DNA of 64,000 nucleotides, taken from Pleurodeles waltl (Eukaryota; Chordata; Amphibia; Caudata; Salamandridae). The stretch lies in contig NC_090450.1 in the NCBI RefSeq assembly GCF_031143425.1, forward strand, positions 166,897,486 through 166,961,485, read 5' to 3'. Under the pieces are notes generated by a model, which did not search any database, was not told where the DNA came from, and worked only from the letters and a program-made list of their open reading frames with translations. The position numbers and the translations under genes were made by a program. Positions 35,138 to 46,177 of the stretch are shown here, piece after piece (position 1 is the first letter of the stretch; each line of letters begins with the position of its first letter).

Positions 35138-36563
35138 GGCCTCATTTACGAGGATTTTGCAACACCATAGTGTCAGCGGAACAGTCCCCCACCCCATGCC
35201 ATATTTACGAACTGGCACAATGGGACTATTGCACCAATTTGTAAACCCTTATGCCACATTATACCTGTGGCAGGTAGAATGTATGCAAGTGAGGTGTTCT
35301 ACCACTAGGAGGCCCGCAGGAATGGCCCAGTGAAATCTGCTGGATTTCACTTCGTCATTCAAGCATTGTTTTTTAATGCTTGCTCAGGGCAGGTGTTAAA
35401 GTGATACTGTGCTGTTTTCAATGGGGCCCTCTTAGTATTGCTGGACTAGCGTAAAAATTTGTGACTCTAGTCCAGCAAAGCACCACAACTGCATCAGAAA
35501 TTCTGACGCAACTGTGCTAACGACAGACATGGGCCCGTATTTATACTCCGTTTGCGCCGAATTTGCGTCGTTTTTTTCGACGCAAATTCGACGCAGAACT
35601 AACGCCAACTAACGCCATATTTATACTCTGGCGTTAGACGCTTCGGGCGCCAAAGTGCCCGGAGTGTGCGTCATTTTTTAGCGTGAACCCCTTCCTTGCG
35701 TTAATGATATGCAAGGGAGGCGTTCCCGTCTTAAAAAATGACTCCCAGGCCTTTACGTGGTATTTATACTCCCGGGCAAAAATGACGCCCGGGAGTGGGC
35801 GTGGCCAAAAACGGCGCTTTTGCGCCGCTTTTTAACGCCTGGGTCAGGGATGGCGTTAAGGGACACGTGGGCTCAAAATGAGCCCAGAGTGCCCTCCCCT
35901 GCCCCCAGGGACCCCCCCTGCCACCCTTGCCCACCCCAGGAGGACACCCAAGGACGGAGGGACCCATCCCATGGACATTAAGGTAAGTTCAGGTAAGTAT
36001 TTTTTTTTTTTTTTTTGTGGCATAGGGGGGCCTGATTTGTGCCCCCCTACATGCCACTATGCCCAATGACCATGCCCAGGGGACAGAAGTCCCCTGGGCA
36101 TGGCCATTGGGCAAGGGGGCATGACTCCTATCTTTACAATGATAGGAGTCATGTTGATGGGGGATGGGCGTCGAAAATAAATGGCGCAAGTCGGGTTACG
36201 ATGATTTTTTCGACGTAACCTGACTTGCCCCATTTTAAGACGCCCATGCGCCATTTTCCCCCTACGCCGGCGCTGCCTGGTGTACGTAGTTTTTCTCGCG
36301 CACACCAGGCAGCGCCGGTCTGCTTGCGCCGGCTAACGCCATTCAATAAATACGGCGCCCGCATGGCGCTTCAGAATGGCGTTAGCCGGCGCAAAACTTT
36401 TTGACGCAAAACTGCGTTAGCGCAGTTTTGCGTCAAAAAGTATAAATACGGCCCATGGTGTGCTCTTTTGCAATACAGCACTACCATGGTGTTAACAGGC
36501 GCAGGGTGGTGCAAGCAAACTGGCACATCATAATCGATGTACCAGTTTGTGGTACATGAGGCC
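35138..36563. mobile_element. MITE-like element interrupted by copy F2
   Basis: The outer ends are GGCCTCATTTACGA on the left and GGCCTCATGTACCA inward from the right. Copy F2 (35532-36454) sits inside, leaving about 500 bp of the older element. A CTGGACTA...TAGTCCAG inverted repeat lies at about 35440-35485. No clear target duplication is visible. Confidence 0.5.
35532..36454 (-). mobile_element. Hairpin-rich MITE, second family, copy F2
   Basis: It is 923 bp, in the opposite orientation to F1, with GGCCCGTATTTATACT ends and ATG flanks (35529-35531, 36455-36457). The stem at about 36390-36445 is a perfect 19-bp pair (TTTTTGACGCAAAACTGCG and its complement around TTAG). The GGCGCTGCCTGGTGT stem is at about 36269-36316 and the GCCCAGGGGACTT stem at about 36060-36113. 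Confidence 0.82.
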
Positions 36564-37566
36564 CTGAGTGACAGACTCATGAAAAATAATAACAGTATTT
36601 TAGTGAGAAAGACATCTCAAAAAACGTGGACAGTTTCTGGAGTAAACAAAGAAGTTGTTCTTGATCCCTTAAAACCAGGGTTTTTAGCGAAGTTTTATGC
36701 ATAATAATTCAGAAAACTGTTAATTCAGCATGGTACCATTGTGATTAGATCATATTGAAAAATCAAACACAATTTCACAAATAAGAAACGGGTTAGTTTT
36801 AAGGGCCTTTCCTAAGGTAAGATAAATCTTCCACTTGGTTTCGCAGCATGAGATGTACAACCTAATACGAAACATTTTAAAGAGTACCCCATGGAATCAT
36901 GTTCACTTTCACACTTACTTTGGAACTTCCAGCAGAAATCTTTTTAAATGATTAATCAGGAACACAATAGAATGTTTCAATCGCAAAACATGCCTTCTCT
37001 TACTGCAATACATGTAAGTCATTGCACTCTGTGTGCCGCGGAAACAGTGGGGAGAGAAAACTAACAGCAGCCTGCTGACTGGGAGGGGGAATTAGCAGGA
37101 GCAAGATGAGAAGAAATCGCATCTAATTAATTTAAATGGTGTCTCACATTGAAATATTGCCTAACTACAATACATTACTTATCATGCTTTAAATGAAATA
37201 AATATATTGTTTGAAATGCAAAATCATTAGTTAATTAGTTGCAGTCATATGCATCATTAAAATTACTAATTTGCAAAAATAACTTGCCCACCAAAACTTC
37301 ACTTAAAAAAAAATCTTTCACAATACATGTAACACCCCTCTGACGCAGAGTAATGCAAAGCTGTGCTATGTGCTGCTTTGTGTTAGTTTTAGGCAATTTT
37401 AGGCAACTTTCCAGTGCAATAACAATTTGTTCACTAGAAAGTAAATAAATCCAACAAAAACATTTTGCACAGGTTTGTGTCACTTTTGTGACACAAACCC
37501 AGTGTAAAAGGTTTGTAAATCTGACCCTGTTTTTAAATGATGTGTGCACTTGGAATGACACATTTA
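36564..37566. other. No gene seen
   Basis: AT-rich unassigned DNA. The end near 37480-37530 (TTTGTAAATCTGACCCTG) resembles the terminus of another non-autonomous repeat, but no partner end is clear. Confidence 0.4.
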
Positions 37567-38480
37567 GGGGCATAGGTATACTCTGTTTGCGCTGCATTTG
37601 TGTCAAACTTTTTACCGCAAATTCGGCGCAAACCTAACTCCATATTTATACTTTGATGCACGACCCCACGAACATCAAAATTCAGCAGTGTGCGTCCTTT
37701 TCTGAATGCGTGAAACCACCTTGCGTTAATGACATGCAAGGTAGGCGTTCCAGTAAAAAAAATGACTTTAAGGCACGTGCGCCTTATTTATACTCCCGCA
37801 TCATTTTGACGCACAGGAGGGGTGAGCCTTAAAAAATGTCACCCAGCCTGATTTGCGCCATTTTTAAACACCTGGGTGAGGGCAGGCGTTAAGGGACCTG
37901 TGGGCTCATTTCCATGGTGGGAGACCATGGAAGCAGTCAACATGTGCCCTTCTCTGCCCCCAGGGACACCCCCTGCCACCCTCGCCCACCCCTGGAGGAC
38001 ACCCATGGATGGGGGGACCCATCCCAGGTAGGTACAGGTAAGTATTTTTTTATTATTTTTGAAGTGGCATAGGGGGGCCTAACTTGGGCCCCCCTACATG
38101 CCACTGTGCCCAATGACCATGCCCAGGGGACAGAGTCCCCTGGGCATGGCCATTGGGCAGAGGGGCATGACTCCTGTCTTTCCTAAGTCAGGAGTAATTT
38201 CAGTGGGGGTTGTCCGTCAAAAAAAGGGGCAAGTCAGGTTAGAGCCATGATTTGTTTACGCTAACCTGACTAGCACCATTTTTTGACGCACAACCCCCAT
38301 TCTGCCCCACACCTGCGTTGCCCGGTTAGAGTCATTTATTTTACTCTAACCAGGCCGCAGCGCCAGCTAACGTCAATCCATAAATAAGGCGCCCGCCTGG
38401 TGTGTTGGAATGGCGTTAGCCGGCTATAAATGTTTTGATGCAAACCAGCTGGTTTGTGTCACAAAGTATAATTATGGGCC
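37567..38480 (-). mobile_element. Hairpin-rich MITE, second family, copy F3
   Basis: It is 914 bp. The left end is GGGGCATAGGTATACT and the right, inward, GGCCCATAATTATACT, with TTA flanks (37564-37566, 38481-38483). It is more diverged than F1 and F2, but the stems persist, for example GACCATGCCCAGGGGAC...GTCCCCTGGGCATGGCC at about 38114-38153 and GCAAACCAG...CTGGTTTGTG near 38439-38458. Confidence 0.8.
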
Positions 38481-38483
38481 TTA

Positions 38484-40154
38484 ATATGCCTGCCCCGGAT
38501 ATGGCGCACTATGTGTAATGTTTTTCTTTTTAGAGCTTACATCTTCTGATTGCTTGCTATCTCAGAAAGACTTGTCCCTCTAATCTCCTGCATGAAAAAT
38601 AAATCCTGATTTACTCCGTCTTGATTCTTCTCCTTTCTATTTTTCAGGATGACCCTCTTCTTATCTTCCATTCTCTGCATGCCTTCTATTTATGACTATA
38701 GCTTCCTCTCAGTCTAATGCCTGTCTTCCTTCATCTCTTATTGTAAATCTGTGGTTAATTCACACCTTATTTTGTAGATCAAAATCTCTTCTCTTTAATC
38801 GTCATCCCTGTGACCTAACATTACCTAATTGCCAACAGCCTATATCACCACTCTTTCACATGAAATCACATTGCCCCCACTATTCAACACATCTAATTGG
38901 TATTCCGCCCTGCCAAGTGTTCCTGATCTATGCGTGATGTACTGCTCCAGTCCGTTTTTTAGTTTGAACTCTGTGACTTGTAGTCTTGTTTATTCTATTA
39001 AAAAACAGGACCACCAAACCCAGAATTCAAAGGAAAAAATACCTGGGGTGTAGCAGCACAACATGCATGGACTTGGGGAAAATTGGCAGTCATGGGTAAT
39101 TTATAATCTATCACAGAGTAACTAGAGTAAATGCATTTCATTTTTCTTGAGAACACAAGACTAATTGCAATAACCACTGGATTAACTGCTAATCTTGGGT
39201 TGAGGAGTAGCGTGCTACTTTCTGTAAAGCACTTCAACGCTTTCTCAGTGGTAGTAAGCAATATATTATTACAATTACATGATATAGGGATCAGCTGTCG
39301 ATTAAGTCCAGTGAGCTAATGCTTATGATTACACTCGGCTTCTCTCATCTACGGTTCCATGTGGTGATGTGGGGGCAGAGCTACACCCAGTGGCTATGAC
39401 CTTGTGCGAGCTTTTCAATAGCAGGCATCTAAACTTTGATTTCAGTTATACACATTCCACGTCACTGGAGTGGGACGTCACGCCTTAGTTGTGAAATGCA
39501 ATTTCTAGCCGATTAATTTATGTTCATACTTTTAATTTTTTTAATCAATATTAGGCTGAAAGTTTATTACCAATTTAGCACGACGATTTATTCCTATGCA
39601 ATTTTCAAGCAAGTTCCTGGTTTTTTTAAAAGCATGAATGCAAAACCGTGGTCATAGTTCCCCAACACCACACGGTGGCAGTATAGGAACACTCATTTCT
39701 TGTGTTCTGATCTGGACAACTTATTTCCACATTGTAATCAACGTAAATACAGAGATTTCATATCTTGAAACAAAATCAAACGTTTTCTAAAAACAATCCT
39801 GATATATCCACTGACTTGCAATTACTTTAGGGGGTTGAAGTGAGCATTTTCTGTAGGGTCCGATTTCTAAAGTACATATCATTACCTCCATCCCTACGAG
39901 GCACACTAACTACAGTTACTTCTGGGTTTTTCAGAAACAGAAGATACAAAGCTACTTCTTTATACAAAGACAGCTGTTTGGGGTGTGCGTTTAGAAAACA
40001 GTGGACTTCATTTAATTTTACTTCACAGTATCATTTAGTAAAGCAGACACGTAGTTAATAGCACAGCATTATTTTGTTCAGAACTATTTGATTATTACGA
40101 TGACGTGTTTTTAACAATGCTCCCAATTATAAACAATGTTGGGCTCGGGAGAAG
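38484..40154. other. No gene seen
   Basis: AT-rich unassigned DNA; frames are short and unlike known proteins. Confidence 0.45.
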
Positions 40155-40500
40155 TAATAGTAGTAGTACAGAAGTAGTAGCAGTTCAAGTAATAGTGGTA
40201 GTGTAGTTTTATTAGTAGTGTGGCAGTCATTGTAGTAGTAGTCGCAGTAGTAGTATTAGGAGTGGTGGTAATGTAATAGTAGGGGTGTTGAAGTAGGGAT
40301 CTAGTAGTAGTCTGCAATAGCATGGGTAGTAGTAGTGTAGTAGTTGTAGTGGTGATAGTAGTAGTAGTGGTGGTAATGTAATAGTAGTAGTGTTGAAGTA
40401 GGGATCTAGAAGTAGTGTGCAGAAGCATAGGTTGTAGTAGTGGTAATGTAGCAGTTATAGTAGTAAAAGTAGAAGTAGTAGTTGTTGTTGCAGTATTAGT
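40155..40500 (+). repeat. Degenerate GTA/TAG trinucleotide microsatellite
   Basis: About 350 bases are dominated by interrupted GTA (TAG) triplets, with two internal near-duplicate blocks: a GGTGGTAATGTAATAGTAG segment followed by a GTTGAAGTAGGGATCTAG segment, first at about 40264 and again at about 40369. Long open frames on the minus strand (Thr/Tyr/Leu-rich) are artefacts of the repeat. Confidence 0.85.
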
Positions 40501-40671
40501 ACCAGAGGTTATTTGCAGGTTTTTTGATCATTCTAAGCCCCTGACTAGATTTTACAGGCTTGATGAGCGCATCCTTTTTTCTAAAATGGAAGCCAATGGG
40601 CACCTCGTTAGTATTTTTTCTCTGATGTTTCAGTCGATTTGTTCATATCACGGGCAGCGCATAATGTTCAT

Positions 40672-43400
40672 TGTTAGAAATGGGGTTTTTGGTTGGAAGT
40701 CAGGTTACCCTCTGTCCAAGCAAGAACCGTCACTTTAGTCAGGGTAAGTCACACACAATCCAAAATTATCCTCTGCCCACCCTCTGGTACCTTGGCACGA
40801 GCAGTCAGGCTTAACTTAGAAGGCAATGTGTAAAGTATTTGTGCAATAAATCATACAATAACAGAATATAGCACCACAATAATACACCACACAGTGTTTA
40901 GAAAAATATATAATAGTTATCAGGATATTTGTAGGTCAAAACGAATAAAGATGCAATGTGAAATTGTAGAGATAGCACTGAAAAGTGATATAAAGTGTCT
41001 TCAGTCTTTAAAAAGCAAACAAAGGGGGTCATTCTGACCCTGGCGGCCAGTGGCCGCCAGGGCCACCGACCACGGGAGCACCGCCAACAGGCTGGCGGTG
41101 CTCCCACGAGCATTCTGACCGCAGCGGTTCAGCCGCGGTCAGAAGCGGCAAGTCGGCGGGCTCCCGCCGACTTAGCGCTGCTCGGGGGAATCCTTCATGG
41201 CGGCGGAGCGCGCTCCGCCGCCATGAGGATTCTGACAGCCCCTACCGCCATCCTGTTCATGGCGGGAAACCCGCCACGAACAGGATGGCGGTAGGGGGTG
41301 CCGCGGGGCCCCTGGGGGCCCCTGCCGTGCCCATAGCATGGGCACGGCAGGGGCCCCCGTAAGAGGGCCCCGCAAAGTATTTCAGTGTCTGCCTTGCAGA
41401 CACTGAAATACGCGACGGGTGCAACTGCACCCGTCGCACCCCTGCAACTACGCCGGCTCAATTCTGAGCCGGCGTCCTCGTTGCAGGGGCATTTCCTCTG
41501 GGCCGGCGGGCGCTCTTTTGGAGAGCGCCCGCCGGCCCAGAGGAAATGTTTAAATGGCCGCCGCGGTCTTTTGACCGCGGTGCGGTCATTTCACGGCGGT
41601 ACCTTGGCGGACGGCCTCCGCCGTCCGCCAAGGTTAAAATCACCCCCAAAGTCTCTTTCAAGCACAAAGTACCTGGTTTAAAGTGGAAAATCTCCGCAAA
41701 GGGCCGCAGAAGAAGAGATTTGTGGAAAAATGGTGTGTGCATCGATTTCTCCCCGCATACACGGACTTGCGTCGTTATTTTTCACGCGGGGAAGTCGTGC
41801 GTCGTTTTCCGGCGAGCGGACAGTCTCTTTCTGTGGGTCGTGGGATTACCAGATGTCCCGGGGTCTGTGGGTGGATTCTTCGGCTTGTTTTCCGGCTGCG
41901 CGTCGTTCTGGGAGGCTGTGCGTGGAATTCTCGTTCTCACGGCAGGCGTCGCGTTGATTTCCCCTCTGGAAGTCGGGCGGCGTTGTCCTTGCGATGCCAT
42001 GTGTCGAAGTTCCGGTCGCCCCAAAGGTGTCGCGTCGATCAGCGTCGGTGTGCGGCGATTTTCTCACCGCGGAGCAAGCTGTACGTCGAAATTTTCAGCG
42101 CACGAAGAGTCCAAATGAAAAAGAGAAGTCTTTTTGGTCCTGAGACTTCAGGGAACAGGAGGCAAGCTCTATCCAAGCCCTTGGAGAGCACTTTTACAGC
42201 CAGACAAGAGTTCAGCAAGGCAGCAGGGCAACAGAAAGGCAGCAGTCCTTTGTAGAAAGCAGTCAGGTGAGTCCTTTAGGCAGCCAGGCAGTTCTTCTTG
42301 GCAGGTTGCAGGTTCTGGTTCAGGTTACTTCTCCAGCAAGTGTCTGATGAGGTAGGGCAGAGGCCCTGTTTTATACCCAAATGCGCCTTTGAAGTGGGGG
42401 TGACTTCAGAGAGTGGCTAAGAAGTGCACCAGGTCCCCTTTCAGTTCAATCCTGTCGTCTGCCAGGGTCCAAGTAGGGGGTGTGGCAGTCCTTTGTGTGA
42501 GAACAGGCCCTCCATCCTCTGAGCCCAGGAAGACCCATTCAAAATGCAGATGTATGCAAGTGAGGCTGAGTACCCTGTGTTTGGGGTGTGTCTGAGTGAA
42601 TGCACAAGGAGCTGTCAACCAAGCCCAGCCAGACGGGGATTGTAAGGCACAGAAAGATTTAAGTGCAAATAAATGGTCACTTTCTAAAAGTGGCATTTCT
42701 AGAATAGTAATATTAAATCCAATTTCACCAGTCAGCAGGATTTGGTATTACCATTCTGGCTATACTAAATATTACCTTCCTACTCTTTTCAAATCAGCAG
42801 CTACCACTTCAATACTGTATGAGGGCAGCCCCAATGTTAGCCTATGAAGGGAGCAGGCCTCACAGTAGTGCAAAAACAAATTTAGGAGATTTACACTACC
42901 AGGACATGTAAACTACACAGGTACATGTACTGCCTTTCACCCACACAGCACTCTGCTCTAGGGGTTACCTGGGGCACACATGAGAGGTGACTTATGTGTG
43001 GAGAAAGAGGAGGTTTAGGCTTGGCAAGTACTTTTAAATGCCAAGTTGAGGTGACAGTAAAACTGCACACACAGGCCTTGCAATGACAGGCCTGAGACAA
43101 GGTAAAGGGGCTACTTAAGTGGGTGTCACAACCAGTGCTGCAGGCCCACTAGTAGCATTTAATCTACAGGCCCTAGGAACATATAGTGCACATTACTAGG
43201 GACTTATAAGTAAATTAAATAGTCCAATCAGGTATGATCCAAGGTTATCATGTTTAAAGGGAGAGAGCATATGCACTTTAGCACTGGTTAGCAGTGATAA
43301 AGTGCGCAGAGTCTAAAAGCCAGCAAAAACAGTGTCCAAAAAGTGGAGGGAGGCAGGCAAAAAGTTAGGGGTGACCACCTTAAGGCTGTCAGGTCTAACA
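40672..43400 (+). repeat. Solo LTR, copy 3, with a serial-hairpin element inside
   Basis: The unit begins TGTTAGAAATGGGG and ends GTCAGGTCTAACA, flanked by a perfect 5-bp duplication TTCAT (40667-40671, 43401-43405). After removing the hairpin element at 41024-41647 it is about 2.1 kb and collinear with copy 1 over its whole length. The CpG-rich TCG-motif block is at 41680-42110, and TTTTATACCCAAATG near 42370 corresponds to TTTAAATACTCAAATG in copy 1. No internal domain remains. Confidence 0.88.
41024..41647 (+). mobile_element. Serial-hairpin MITE, copy C
   Basis: The ends are GGGGGTCATTCTGACC and, inward from the right, GGGGGTGATTTTAACC, with AAA on both sides. It is 624 bp and in the same orientation as copy A. 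Its stems are nearly perfect although several differ from A in both arms, for example GCCGTGCCC...GGGCACGGC at about 41325-41351 and GCGCTCT...AGAGCGC at about 41509-41527. It is inserted in LTR copy 3, so it is younger than that LTR. Confidence 0.88.
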
Positions 43401-43405
43401 TTCAT

Positions 43406-44521
43406 TTATTAAAATGTCAGCTAATTATGTTGCAGGTTTAAATACTAAAATAGATGAGGTAACCTTACTTCTTTGGACCCGATGTACAAATATGTTGCGG
43501 TGACTCTGGGAGTACTCTTGGCTTGATGGTAAATTCCCAAAGTAAGCCAAATGGAAGTCAGGAGTAGAACAAACGTAGGTCACGCCTACTCACAACAACA
43601 ACTGTCTAATTCTGGCCCAGTATACTTCATCATGAAGAGGAATGACGAGGGGACAGGCAAAGGATATAACACGTAAAATTGTGCTGCCATGAGACCGAGG
43701 TGGCATGCACGAAAGAAAACGCCCAAAACGCCACAGAGAGGATACCAATAGAAATTCCCACCAACACCTTTCCTATGGGGACCGTAGTCCCAAAGATTTT
43801 TCCACAAGTGTGTATGACAATCTTGTGGCACTCTCTGCTCCCTGATGAATCCCAGTGGTCAGCCAGAAGTATTCCCAGTTTACTCCTGGAATTTAAGCAT
43901 AAGCCTGCAATACTTGAGGTGTAAATCACAGCAAATTATCTGTGAGTCGGTCCCCTGATGTCCCTAGTCATTTAAAACAGAGGTATGTTTATTACTATAT
44001 ATTTTTTACTGCTATTTCACACAAGAACATGCATGCACCATTCCTCATTTCTCATAACAGTAATATTTGACAGTGGTGCCTCCTAGTATGTGACATGTGA
44101 TGGATGTGTTTTACATATTGTTGATGCTGCGTGAACAAGCAGCAAATAAATGTGTTACTTTGGCGCTTGTCTTCGAGGAAATGATCTACAGGGAAATTGT
44201 TTCAAATTGAAAAGTAATTCAAGTTTAAGCTTATGTTATAAATTTATCATTTAGATTGGTTTCACCTTTCCGTGTTCATTGTCTTTTTGTCTTTTGTTAA
44301 ATTGTCAAAAGTACAGCTCTACCTGTAATCACAGCCATGTTGGTCTACTGGCTTTAATTTGTAGTAAGTTACATTTTACATCCCACCTCAATAAGATTAA
44401 AGAGCTAGTACAATTGCGACTTAAATCACACAAATTGGATGGAGGGAGGTAAGTGCCACCACAAGTCCTTCCTAAAGTAGATACTTGGACACGAAAAAGG
44501 TACGGGCACAAGAGAAGCGAA
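43406..44521. other. No gene recognised
   Basis: The longest frame is a 99-residue minus-strand ORF (43929-43630) that is cysteine- and serine-rich and resembles nothing I know. There is no start-site or splice support, so I do not call it a gene. Confidence 0.4.
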
Positions 44522-45028
44522 GGCGCATATTTATGAGAAAGTGGTGCATCAGTCCCGATGCGCTACTTCTCTTGTGTCACCCTTGTCCCACCTAACAACA
44601 CCATGGTTGCCCCGTATTTACAATGCGGTGCACCATGGCCATTGTTACCACAACAGCGTCAGAATTTGTGACACTGTCGTGGCACTTTGCTGCACAAGCG
44701 TCGGAAATGTTGACAATTGTGCAGCCGAGCACAGGGAGGCTCACTGATTTTAATGGGTGCGTCATTTTAATGCCTGCCTTGATCAGGCATTAAAAATGAC
44801 TGAAAAAATGACACAATGAAATCTAGTAAATTTCCCTATCTCATTTTTCAGGCCCCCCTGCGTTGGAATGCTTGGCGAGGTCACAATGTGGTCCAAGGGA
44901 ATGCAAAATGTTACAATGCGCGCATTGTACCACTTTGTAAATCTGGCGCGGGGAAAGGCCACCTTAGGGCCGCCTTAGTGTGAATGAAAAGATGCTATGG
45001 TGGTGAAATCTGCATGTAAATCTGCCCC
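44522..45028. mobile_element. MITE-like repeat with GGCGCATATTTATG / GGGGCAGATTTACATG ends
   Basis: The two ends are imperfect inverted repeats. The interior has inverted repeats such as GCATTAAAA/TTTTAATGC (about 44765-44800). The termini resemble the second hairpin family. No clear target duplication was found. Confidence 0.4.
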
Positions 45029-45148
45029 AGAAACCTCTTCCCCTATTTGGAGATACAAGTCAGAGCCCTATCTGGACATCACAGTAATCCTTGTCAGGTC
45101 ATGCGGGAAAGCCATTCCTTTTGAGAGAGAAAGCCTCACACATTGTTC

Positions 45149-45480
45149 GTGTCATGCTTCATCATCTGCAACCTCTCCCAACCCTCGTAGGGCAATGCCA
45201 CCAGAGCAGTATCAACCTCCTGGTGGGTTGGAAAGAAGGAGGGAGTTCTTAAAGTTTGTTTGGACAAGTGATGGGATACAGATACATTAAAAATACCTTG
45301 GGGTATCCAGGAGTGTCATCTTAAATGTTGGGATCCCAGATATATCTAAAAACTTCACTGAGATGGTCAATGAGAACAATGGCTCAAATCATCTCCCTAA
45401 TCCAACATGTTTCTGTCCCTATGGTCACCCTAACTGGTCTCGGGCATTCACCAGGGCCATGAATCCTTAATGGACTTGCC
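45149..45480 (+). repeat. Dispersed repeat shared with the right end of the window, copy 1
   Basis: CATGCTTCATCAT...CCACC-type sequence and the later ACATGTTTCTGTCCC...GGGCATTCACCAGGGC segment recur in the same order at 63607-63935. Identity is only partial, so the copies are old. It is non-coding as far as I can see. Confidence 0.5.
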
Positions 45481-45622
45481 TATTTGCCAATAGCACAAAA
45501 CCTGTTGAATCCAAGCACCCAGGTGAATCCTACCTGGATATAAGTATTTTGCACCCTAATGTTTAGGGGATACCAGATCCCTGGTCTGGAAGTGGATGAT
45601 GTTCTCTATAGTCACAGATTCA

Positions 45623-46144
45623 TCAAGAGGCCATCATGCCAGACCACCTATGCTGACGCACCATCTCCCAGCCGCTGGTATTGGACAACTGAGACCCAGT
45701 TCGAACAGGAATTTTATGAACAAATCTATTAATACATAGATCAGTTCGCAAAATCAGAATTAATTTGCAAAAAGTCAATGTGCAATTTTCAACAGCTTTT
45801 TGCACATACATTCTTAGTACATCTTGCCCAGACTTAGCAGGAACAATGTCTTGAAATAAAAGTAACAATGACTTCTGAGTAGGTGGTAAAATAGCTGTGG
45901 AGGGAGTCCTGGGCAGGTCAGAAGGCACTGGGCAGTTAGGGTGGCTTTCGCCTCTCTTGGGAGAGCCTTGTCTGCCTCCTTTTAGTGTGGGAGGGGCCAG
46001 ACCGGGGGAGGGCTGCACATCTGCCCACAGCTCCTGCACCTCTCTGAGCCACAGTTTTTCCACTTGCAGGTTGGAGCCCAGTGAAACCAGCCTTGGTATT
46101 TCTTGACCCCGTAATTTCAGATCTGGAAAAACAGGACAAGACAT
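45623..46144 (-). other. Uncharacterised 173-codon open frame; possible L1 ORF1 fragment
   Basis: The frame starts MSCPVFPDLKL and has a proline-rich middle. The segment TQKSLLLLFQDI...KLILILRTDLCINRF has the flavour of the start of an L1 ORF1 coiled coil. There are no transmembrane segments or catalytic motifs. I found no flanking L1 ORF2 on this strand. The resemblance is weak and could be chance; a host gene is not supported. Confidence 0.2.
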
Positions 46145-46177
46145 ATTGCTGTTGGCACCTTGGTAGCTTTTCTTTCA

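Noticed and set aside
40111..40428. Tyr/Thr-rich minus-strand protein of 105 residues
   Set aside because: It is a translation of the trinucleotide microsatellite.
41546..42255. Two 190-codon plus-strand frames
   Set aside because: They cross the junction of hairpin element C and the LTR TCG-motif block, and corresponding frames are absent from the other LTR copies.
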